Below, piece after piece: positions 49,601 to 61,600 of a stretch of DNA of 64,000 nt. Source of the stretch: Beroe forskalii (taxonomy: Eukaryota > Ctenophora > Nuda > Beroida > Beroidae); the NCBI GenBank assembly GCA_011033025.1, contig WFMF01000173.1:186001-250000 (forward strand). Direction: 5' to 3'. The first letter of the stretch is position 1; the number at the start of each line of letters is the position of its first letter. Made by a program: the position numbers and the translations under genes. The notes below the pieces were generated by a model, which was not told the DNA's origin, did no database searches, and saw nothing but the letters and a program-made list of their open reading frames with translations.

Positions 49601-52600
49601 CACAATTGCTTTTTTAAGTTTATACGAACAAGTAACATTGAAACTATTCAGAATGAATAATTCGTCCATTTCATGGAGAAAAGAACGTAATTTGCATTTT
49701 TTCAAATTACATGTGGTGTAAATACCCTACTTTCATATCGATTTTTGGAATATCTATTGGTGGTATCAAGATTTTAGACAAATTTTACTCTTATTAAACT
49801 GTCGCTTCCGGCTTCTCATTCCAAAACACACACGACTCTGTTTATATGAACTATTAGATCTTTGATAAGTAGACATGGGAAGGAGAAAACATTTTAAAAC
49901 ATTCTGCCAACTTACGTAGAAAATACGTCCAATTATGAGTTGGCCGGTGAGAGAGAGAGAGAGAGAGTGATCAATGATCATTGCACGGGTACGTAGGTGA
50001 TTATCAGATTGTTCAAAGAAGAGAGAGTTGATATATCAGACTTACAAGTTACGATACTGATGAACTGCTGTCACGTGATGAACTGGTGTCACGTGATGAG
50101 CTATGTCACGTGATTTGTTGTCTAGAAATTTGTTGTCTGTCCTGACTCAAGACACGGTATCTGGCACGCACTTGACTCAAGACTCCTGATGGACCACTGC
50201 CCGGATGATTCGCCAGATCAATTATATTCGAAGAAATAACAAACCAGACGTACCTTTCAAATGATGATTACACTCATTTATTGATGAGTGATCACGCAGC
50301 ACACTATGGAAACACACAGACACACACCCAAACACTCGCAGACAGAAATGGAAACAGACACACAAGTGCACGGTTGAAGTAATTGTGCCTTTCACAGGAA
50401 CTGATGTAGTAATTTAAGCGGTTATGTCGAAGTGGTGACCGTATACCAACACATGGTCGAGGCGACAGCCGAGACTGTGTAAGATGGACGAGGCGTGCCG
50501 AGTTCATTATCGTAGGTATACACAGCTGAATCATGGAACCGGATTATACCCCGACCGGAAACAGCTGGGACGAGTATTCTACGGCCAAACAACAGTGGTC
50601 TGACGACCCTCGTCCGGATTCATCGCTTAAATAGATTTTTGAGTGCTCCTTTATAAAATTAAATTTCATTTTTAGCTTTTTTGCACTGTTATTTAGTGGA
50701 GACCGTATAACCAAACTTACACGGTCGCTAAAACAAGCTTGGAAGGGGTATAATTAGTATTACTGAGCAGGGAGAATGATAAGACTCCAGCTTAGACTGG
50801 AGGACTCTGCTATTGAAACTCCGTTTTATTGATAAGTTGGTAGCACTTTATAGATAGACGGTGGGTTATGTAGAGAGAGCGCGAGGTTGACTGTGCTAAT
50901 AAAGTAAGATGGCGTTCAAAAAGAGAGTAGGCGTCAAACTTTAACAACCCTTAAAATATTCAATTATTTATGATTTGAAGATGATGCAGTAATCGAGTCC
51001 AGAGTTCAAAATCTTGTTTCCAGAACCCAAAGAAATCACATCTAACGCCCATTGTATCGAATATCAGCATCAACTTAAAACTCAGGGTCAGCTGAACCAA
51101 TCAGCGAATAAATATATTATATTGATTAAATTTCATATTTACAACTGTGTCATTTTTCATAACATACATCCCCCATTCAGCCGTTCCTGGTAGACAACCT
51201 GAAGTTCGACCTGCGTATCTACGTGTTGGTGACGTCATGCGACCCTCTCAGGATATACGTGTACAAGGATGGACTGGTCCGGTTTGCTGTAACTCCCTAC
51301 CAGGACCCTTCCAACAGCAACGTGGTACGTTTAAATGTGTCAAAAAGTCCCCCCATCAGTATTCATTTTCATAGAGTTGCAACTGACAATCTTTTCCAAA
51401 CGCACTCATATTATAAACTTGAAGTAGAGAAGTAGCTATAGCAAGTTCTCGAATCAATAGCATCCTGATTTAAATTCTTACTACCTTTTACGACCTTTTT
51501 AGAAATCTATTGTCAAATCATAAGTTGCATAACTGCAAGTTTTTGATATTCATAATCAGAAAAATGTTGAACTTTCACCGGATTAATTCCTCAAATTTTG
51601 ATGTATATCTGAGCTGAGACAGTGTTAAATACCGTTTGTTAAAACGTGCCATGTTTTGTGAAAGCTACGCGACATTTGTGCTGGCCCGTGTGTGAGACTA
51701 GTGTGTGTGTGCTACATTTGAATACATGCATATTGCATACTGTACGACATTTAGATATATAGTTTGGTGTGTGTGTTGGAAGTACTCAATATCCTGAAAA
51801 GCTGTCGGTAGATGTTACAATTACAACTCTTTAACATCTACCGTTTTCTATGTATGTGAGGTTGCATCATGGCACAGGCTAAAGGAGATTGTGTTCGCAG
51901 CGACACTTTCACAAGTACCAGACTGTGTCATTGCAAGGAAATGATTTTTACGTGACTTGATGATGAGATGGGTATGATGTCATGTATAACGGATATGAAG
52001 CAACCTCCGCCTTGGGCGTTTTTTTAAATAATAAATTTACCGGAATTAAAAGTCTTTGGCGAATTCTTAGAGAAATCATACAAAAACAGCACACACATGC
52101 CTTTGATACCAGCTAGAATTTTATGCCTTGAGCAATGTAACTGAAGCTGAAGATGTTGCAATTTGCTTATGAAACTTAACTTGCTAAAATATTGAAAATT
52201 TAACTCTCATCTTTGCAAAATATAAAATGTAATACATATATCAGCACCTACATCATACATCAGATCATTCTCGAAATACTTTTACACGTACACATATCTC
52301 TCTCATCACCTGATTTCTATTTAATGATTTCTATTTAATGATTTGTGTCTTACATACAAACACACAATATATTTTGCACGCCAATCCATCCTACTTCTAG
52401 AGATATATCAATACATAGTCCTGCTCATGCATTACGTGATGTGGATTGTCAAAGGACCGTGAATCATCTGTTTCTGCTTGGTCCCTGCGGCTGGTACTGA
52501 ACGTGTATGTGTCAAACGTGGTAAGGTGCAATGGTGTGTGGTTAAAAGACAACATTGGCGCGTTATTATTATTATTGATTGCTGAGATGATATCATTGTC

Positions 52601-55600
52601 ATGGTTAAAAAGGGTAAGTTTATGACGTTAAAATGCCGTTTCTTGCGCGCGGGAATGCGGGATATATTTAGCTGCATAGCGAACTGTAGGATGTTTTCTC
52701 ACCGCTAATCGTGCATGATTAGGTTTAATAACATGCGACATTCGTCGGTTTACGTTGCAACATATAAAACATAGTCTATAAAATGTCAAAATAAAATGTC
52801 AAATTATATTCAGATTCTCTTCTCCCACGGCCGTAGAAATGTTAATTCCTCGTATCTGTGATTATAATTAGCACCGGCACATGATTAAATGGATTAATTC
52901 CTACTTAACTACGAGAGCATGGAAATGTCCTATAATTAGCACGCTGCAAGTGGCACACACGGCGTGTTGCTGTCTGTCTCGCAAGCATCCTAATTAGGCG
53001 ACTTCACAACTAGATGGTCAAAACTGGCGTGCAGATAATCAACGTTTCTCATTGACGCATTTATCGTGTTTGAAGTGCCCCATTGATGACGATGAACAAT
53101 GAACATCCTATTATATCAAGACTCCTTATCTGATGCGTGATATGTCTTATCTGATGTCTGCTATCTGATGTCTTATAATATGTCATATCTGATGTCTGAT
53201 ATGTCTTATCTCAGGACGACGTGCTGATGCACCTGACGAACTACGCCATTACGAAGCATTCCAGCGATTTTATACGGGACGACGAGAAGGGACACAAGCG
53301 GTGAGTGGAATTTATAATTATTGGTGGGGGCATTAAGAGTTTGTCGTATGTTGAAATGTGCCGCGTCATTTCTTTTATGGTCGGTTTAGTTAGTTTTATC
53401 ACCTGAGTCCAAATGTTTACTCGCTGGAAAAAGCCTTACGTAAAACGTTTGATAAAACTGTTAACTGCTCAAATTTCAAAGAAATTAATTGGCCGCTTGG
53501 TAGAGTGTACCGAAAAGGAACCGCCGTAGAAATGAAGAGTTCCCTCATTGCACCAACTGCAGCCGTCTTACACTCTTACAGGAGCCTATAAACTAAGAAA
53601 TTGTGTGGGTATACTCATAGTGTACCATCCTACAGCTGCTGTAGATTTACATGGTTTGCCATGTTAGGTTAGATAGCCCATAAAGCTATACTAATGCAGA
53701 CGTATAACTAAATAATACACACAAAGTTATTGGTATACCGGACGAATCATGTCATCCTTTTACATCCAGTTATCATTAATCATGGTTATTGGTTATGAAT
53801 GAATCAACAGCAACTCAACTTTTGATTCCCATGTTTCAATGAAACATCACAGCCTTATGCAGCGTGGCCTTAATAATCAGTGACGTTCATTGTATTGTGC
53901 TATCCCCGATGTATTCGAGAACAGATAATGTATTACACAAATTCCTACATTTTTGAGGTTTCAACTGCAGGAGCATGGGAACACGGAATGCAACATTTTG
54001 TTTTTGGCGCGTTATTGGCATACTTTGCTGTAACGCGCGGCAATGCCTTTACTGATAATGTATGCGCAATTTGAACTTCTGTGGCGCGCGTTGGCATGGA
54101 TACCATGCTATATTTTTCTGAAAATTGAATTTCTTACTGAAAAGTGCTTACACGTAAATCCATGTGGGCCCAACATTACGCTCCGGTTGCATGAACAAGA
54201 TATGAAGTCAATGATAATATTTCTAACATACAATCTTTACTATGGAGCATTGTAGGAATCATAGCAAAGCTGCTTTATTTGATGAATCGCACGTACAGAG
54301 ATACAGCAACCATCAACATGGACGCATATATATGAGAAGGGATATTTTCTGCATATCATGCTTATGATGACATGAAATGAATTTCTTGTTTTGTGCAATA
54401 TTCAAACTCTCAAATTTCTCTATTCAAGTAGTACAGTTGTAGGATCAAGCAGCACTGTTGAAGGATTCCAGCAGGTTTTCTTACACAAAGCATTGCAGGT
54501 CGCTTGGGCGCCACTGATTGCACTAATTCCTTTTGGTGTGCTAGTCGGAAAATTGGCTAATGATTAAAATTACCATCATTCTTTTGAATATTTCATCCTA
54601 TTTTTCAGGAAAATTTCCCATTTGAACAAATGGTTCGAGGAAAACGGTTATAACAAAGAGAAAATATGGGCAGACATCGAGGATGTAATTATCAAGACCC
54701 TGATAGTCTCGCACCCGACTCTCAAACACAACTACCGTACCTGCTTCCCTAACCACAACCGGGGCAGTGCCTGCTTTGAAATCCTCGGATTCGATATCAT
54801 GCTCGACAGAAAGCTGAAGCCCTGGCTCATTGAGGTTTCATAGAGCTATGTTTCGTAGATTTAAAGAAAATAAATGCCTTTAAATTCAAACCTTTCATGG
54901 AATTCCGCGTTTAACTAAGTCATATAATCAATACTTCATGGAGGTAAATCACTCGCCAAGCTTCCACACTGATTCGGCACTGGATAAAGATGTCAAGGAG
55001 GGTTTCCTGGCAGACACAATCAGAATGCTCAACTGCAGCTATCTCGAAAGGTATTATCCTATTTTAAGGAGATGGACTAAATTATCAACTGGAAGTGGAT
55101 CTTGAAAGCTTAATAAGCTTGTAAGAGTCAGTTTATAGGAATTCATTTTATATCCCTCCCATATAAATGTTCAAGCAGCTTAAGTTGAGGTTGAGTAAGT
55201 GGTTGTCGTAAATCCTGTCCCCAAACCCCCACCAATATGATTGGTTACCAGCACTGCTTTATTATTAAAATGGATAAATACCAAACTGTCATTTTAATAA
55301 TACTTAAATACTTCCATGAAGAAAGTAGCAATAATCCAGCAGGTCACATGATTGCACCGGTTATCCGCGACCTCCTTTATCAGGGTTAACCGAGAGAGCA
55401 CATACATAAAATAAAGAGGCTCCCGGCCTAGAGTCCGTTCCCAAATTCGTGCATCTTGAATAATCGAATATTTAAATCAAGTCGAGTTCAATGAAAATGA
55501 GTATTTATCTGATTTGTCGCTTTTCAAATCACTTAAAACCCGCGTATCCCCGGATATAAAAACTCTCCTGCCTACAACAGGAAGAGGTGCATTGAGGAAG

Positions 55601-58600
55601 ACAAGCGCCGTGTCAAGGAACGGTTGTTTGCTAAGAGTGGGGCCCGCCAGCAGCAGAACATTGAGTCTCAGGAATCAGACCGAGCGTACGCATTGGTGCT
55701 GGAGCAACTAGAGAGTAACAACGCCGGGGGCTACAGATGCGTGTACCCGTGTGTTAATGAGGCTAAATACAAGCCTTTCTTCCAGCAGAGCGGTTCATTG
55801 TTTACTGAGACTGTGAGTTGGATTACAATGATTACAAATAGTTACTTTTTATTACATTGTTATGTCAAAAGAATAAACTTAAAAGCTGAGAAGCAGATGC
55901 TGTGTTTGTTATAACCTGTTATAGAGGATTCAGTCATTCGTAGCACCGTGTAGAACGTGTTTTAACCTTAGTTAACTTGTGCAGAGCCGATGGTATAGTT
56001 GCAGTATGTAAGCTTTTGTACTGCAGGAAGCTTTTGACGAAGTTAAAACTGTAGTACTTGCAGACCACTTGGTTTCGCAGTATGTAAGCTTTTGTTGCAG
56101 TGTGTAATTATGTGTAAGCTTTTGACAAAGTTAAAACAGTAGTATTTGCATTGTAATATTTGCAGTGTGTAAGCTTTTGACAAAGTTAAAACTGTAGTAT
56201 TTGCAGTGTAGTATTTGCAGTGTGTAAGCTTTTGACAAAGTTAAAACTGTAGTACTTGCAGGTGGCATCCAAAGCTCGACAGGAATGTGCGAGACAGCAA
56301 CGCGAGGCTATTGCGGCTAAGGCCAACGAGGGCAAGCCTCGCCCCCGGGCTGCAGATGGCGGGGAGGCTGGGGAGGCAGCAGGCCGGAGGAAGATCAAGA
56401 AGAAAGTGAGACCTGTCCCTGAGAGACTTTACAAACGGCCCTCCTTCAAGATGGTGAGAGACTGTTGTTGTGTGTTTCTGTGCATTTAACACGCTCCCCC
56501 ATGGAATAATGAAGGTTGTTGTTGTGCTGTTCAAGTATCGTAATGTCACGTGATAACGTAATGTCACGTGATCATAGTCACGTGACCCATGTGTCTCACG
56601 TGATCTTCTGTCAGGAGAAGCTCCCGCCAGGGTCCCCCCGCTTCCCCATTCACATGACCACCTCGGGGGTCCCGGCTCAAGACGTCATTTCGGACGAAAT
56701 AAATAACCTGGCCGGCGCTGCGCCCCAGGAGGACGTCTTCAAGGAGGCCTCGAAGCTCCGAAACCTGACGTTCGAGAAGGCCCGTGAGAATATCGTAATA
56801 AAAATGCCGACAACGACGACGGTAAAGCCGCAAAATGAGTACCTGAAAGTGCATTGTTACATGGGTCGGGTGTCGGCGCTGTCCCAGCTTTCTGGAGATG
56901 CCTTCTACCCGGGCATGTTCAAAATGCTGACACGGGTGAGCGGTGTAAAGTGTGACTGTGGGACAAATGCTTATACTGACCTGCATGTCCCTGCTTTAGT
57001 GCTCCTTCGTGATCCTGTACTGTGCAGCACATTTCAAGATCTGTTATCTCACTCGTAGTTTTATGTACCTAAACCACTTCTCACGTCGCATAGACACATT
57101 TAGACTCATTTACACGATTAAATATCTCTCAGCTTCATCAAAATTTTAAAAACCCATTTACAGTTTACACTATTCAGTATCTCTCAGCTTTACAAAAACC
57201 TGCAGATTTAAAAGACCCATTTACGTTTCAATATCTCTCTGCTTTAGTATAGCACTCTTCCATTTCACAGACCCATTTATGCTGTTCAATATCTCACAGC
57301 TTCAATAAAAACCCTTCAATTTTACAGATACATCTAAAGAGATAAATCATATATTCAGTATACGTCCAGTACAGTTCACCAATATTCCAATGTACAGATA
57401 AATTCTACGATGTTCATCCTACCTATCCTTGTTCATTCTACTCAATTTATCTCATCCTCACTTCCCCTATCCATTTAACAGATTTCTTCTGGTAATTCAT
57501 TTTACTTACCATCCGACGAGAAATAACGCTGAATTTTACAAGTCCCTGTTAAAGTATAAAATGCACGAATTTTTCGTGATAAATTCTACTCCCTACCATC
57601 AGTGCAGCGACATATTTAACTAGGAATAAGTGATCTCCTTAGGAATAAGTGATCTCTTTATGCTCCGCTTCCCGCCCAATAATTAAGATATTTATGTAAT
57701 TTGTTCAAATGTTCAAAAAGAGGCTATTCGAGCAGGAAATGACTCAAATTTGTCGGTAGCAAATTTGTTACATTGCTGAGGTAGATGAATTTCTTGAGAA
57801 GGAATCACGATGTCGGATTATTGAAAGGTCGGTGGGTGTAAGGACTGATATTAAATTTATTGATGCATTCATCGGTTGAACATCAAAGAAACATCCCTGG
57901 CCCCAGACAAAATCATATTTGCAAGGGACACTGAACAGTCGCAGCCTGTCAAGTGTCGGCAATATTAGAATCGATCACCGTATATCTTAACTTCCAATAT
58001 TTTAGTCGGTTAAAATATCATAAAATGTTAGTCACAGAGGTTCTAGACATAGAGGTTCTAGACATATTATGGTCGGCCTAAATTATAGTCAACATTTTTA
58101 ACGATGCTCCTTTATCATATCGTGCCATAAACTCCATTTTGGCCATCGACATCCCGAAGACCCCCCTGCCCCCTTAAAATCTATTCAACTGTGATTAGAT
58201 ATGGTATGCTAGTAATTTGTCTAAGAATGATTAAACAAATGCTTGATAATTCGAATGTATTTAATAAATCAAGACAGTAATAAATCAAGTATGTTTGACG
58301 ATGCATCGATAATTTGAACAAATAAAAGCATAATTTTTTGAGCATTTGCTAAGCTAACTATTCATGAGTATTATAAAGAAGTGAATCACATCAAAAACAA
58401 AATCAATTTTCTAATTAAATCATGATTCATGATTCATCCATAATGATTATCATTGAGTATAACTGAAGTGTCGTGTGTTCGAGAAATGAGAATCTTTCTG
58501 GAACTTACGTAATTGTCGATGTTTGCTTCCTAAATCACAAGGTTGAAAAACTGCTATGAACAAATATAGATAAACTGAAAAAGGAATGATGAATGGGTTG

Positions 58601-61600
58601 GGTGCAATGAAAAAATATAACTATCGATCAGTGTACGTTATGCAACCAGCACAGTCAAATGTACATAAAGTAGATATATCTCTGATTCAAAGTACCAAGT
58701 AAAACGATCGGGTTCCAACTCAAAGTTTCATATATCTCTGATTCCTCACTCAATTGAGTAAAACAATCGGGTTCCAACTCAAAGTTTCATATATCTCTGA
58801 TTCCTCACTCAATTGATGAATCACCATCTGAATTGTAGAATACACTACTCTTCCCCTTTGATCTTAATTCAAATCAACATTCACAGCGTTTGAAGATATG
58901 TACCACAAAATCAGGTGCATTTAGTTATAACTATAAGTGCTGAAGCTTTTGAAATCATGTCATTATCCTCGAGCTCAACTGCCTGCTTCTTTCACCTGGT
59001 TTTGTTCTTGTGAAGTATCAAATCTCTCTCGAAATCTCGGGAATGATCTGAAAACCGCCGTCGATATTTCCTCACTTTCATCGCCCTGAGGCAGGGCACT
59101 CTCATTAAGGATGATCTTATTGAGGTGGCCCCTCCGGGCCCGATAAATGTCCCGTTTCTTGGGTTTCCTCCGGAAGACTTTCCACGCGGACAACGTGTTC
59201 ACGTGATCCTTAAAGCTGTTCATCCTGAGGTAGAGAACCACCGGGTTCAGTACAGCGTTGAGGGAAATGCTGAGGACATGAGTCATTCCGATCACGTATT
59301 TCTTGGTGAGGTGTGAGTTGAAGACCTTGGTAGGTGACATGGACCTTCTACTGGCAATGGTTTGCACGTAGAGGTACGCTACTGCGTAGGGGATGTTCAG
59401 CAGCAGGTAGATCAGCACTACGCACAGAATAGTGATGCCGGACTGCACGGAACTGTCCTTCTTGTCCGTTCTCCTCTGCCTCTTTTTCTGTCCTTTCACC
59501 CCTACAGGACCGAGGCTTTGATCTATGATTATCTTCTTGGTCCTCATGCTCTTGTAGATCTTGTAAAAGCTGAGGGACGCACTGAGGAATACGAGAGGAA
59601 TGTTTGAGAGCAGCAGGACAGGAATAGCCAGCACTATGAGATAGTACCTGACATCCTGGTTGCTCTGTTCGATAAACTCCGACTTGTTGAGCGCCAGAGC
59701 ACACCACTCCTTCTTGTAGTAGTGAGGCACCCCGTAGAAGTAGGGCGTGGTAGCAAGTAGCCACGCCCCGTACACCACGAGACTGAAGATCACGAGGTTG
59801 CTCTGTATGGCTTGGAAAGGGAAGAGAATGCGGGCAGTGCGAGTAACGCTCATCACAGCCACTACGTACACGGAGTAGCGGCTCACGAAGTTCCAGAGAC
59901 TGCCCCACACCTCGTTAAGGGCGGCGCTGGAGAAGGCACCTGGCTCCCGATCCAGTAGGTAGGAGACAGCCACGAAGCAGGTCAGCAAGCAGGTCACTAG
60001 GTCCGTCGAGCAGCCCACGAAGAAGATCTTAGAGAAAACACTGGACTTGCACTGCTTGTAGAAGTAGTGGAGAGCAGTTCCGTTAGCCAACATCCCGAAT
60101 ATACTTCCGAAAAGCACCACCGATCCGAGGAATAGCGTGAAACTGTTTTCCCAGCTCAGAGTCGCCATATTTTACACGTCCTAAAGTGAGAGATGGGTTG
60201 AGAATTCAACTGTTAATGAATGACAAACTTATGTATAAAAAGTATGACGTATCATAACTATACAGTGGTATTTCATTGAATATTTATATTCGCATGTCTT
60301 GGCATCAGTCCAGTGTATAACGTCATGCCTGCTCTAAAGACTAGATGATAATTGCACAAGACTATAAGCGGTGTTTGGCACAGACTTTATAAAGCTGAAA
60401 GCATACGGTTATTATATGATAAGCTTGACATTATTACCCTCCCGTGGATTAAATTCGACTGTGATAATTATAGGTATGCCAATCACTTCGGCGGTTGACG
60501 GGGTCACAGATATGAAGGCAAATTTCCTCAATGAGGCACTACAGTGTACAGTGTACAGCACTGAGTAGTGAGTACTCGTCGGTGCATAGTGGAGCAGCAA
60601 ATTTGTCAAGTGAAAAATCGTCTGCTGAGAAAAGAACACCCCTAATGAAAGTATGAGTTTCGTGGTGGCCATGAGTGTCTCGGGATATTATTAAACGTTG
60701 TAGCTCCTCCTCTCGACGATGAACCACAACGATCATGAATAAAAGTATTTTATGAAAGTTTAATTAACTTGAAGACTTCAACAAATCAACGCGACAAAAC
60801 CACTTAGGGAGCAAGTTTAAAACGTTTAATTGTTTAAATGATACGCTAAAGTTTAAATCATTTTTATTAAAGTTGTCAGCTGACAAAACCATGTTAATGG
60901 ACTTTAGCGTGGGGTGTTAGTTCATTCTGTGCAATGTACAACAACGTGAAGCCTCCCTTGCTGCCAATTACGTAATTATTCCAATGAGGCGATGGTCAGA
61001 GAGGAAGCTATGTGGATCTGAGGTTATGAAACTTGAAAATAAGAAAGATCCTTCGATATAATTCTGATAAAACACAATAAATCGACATTTTACGCATTGA
61101 AATCGTCGGAGAATCACATCATCTGTTGAAAGTCATCAAATTAAGGGCTTATGTGCTTAAATCACCTCAGTTTTGCTACTTCACCATTCAAATTTCTCCA
61201 TATAGTTCAATTTCAGAGTTAAATAGTCTCAAGAATGCTTTATCTTCACCATTTATCACGCTACATTATATAAATTCTGGAAGTGTCTCCTGCCCCCCTC
61301 TCGCATATTATCCCACTCACCTCTGCAGTCCGCACCCTAACAGTAACACCCCTCTTCCTGCAGGGGCGTAGCCAGGGGGAAGCCGCACCCTAACACCCCT
61401 CTCCCTGCAGGCCAATGACCCTGGCCACGGCTCACAGCTCAAGTGGGACACCACTAAGCCGCACCCTAACACCCCTCTCCCTGCAGGCCAATGACAGCCT
61501 GGGCCACGGCTCACCCTAACACGGCTCAAGTGGGACACCACTAAGCCGCACCCTAACACCCCCCTCCCTGACCCTGGCCACGGCCAATGACCCTGGCCAC

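Noticed and set aside
59348..59908. 186-codon minus-strand ORF inside the GPCR region
   Set aside because: It is the GPCR gene read in another frame; no hydrophobic segments or domain.
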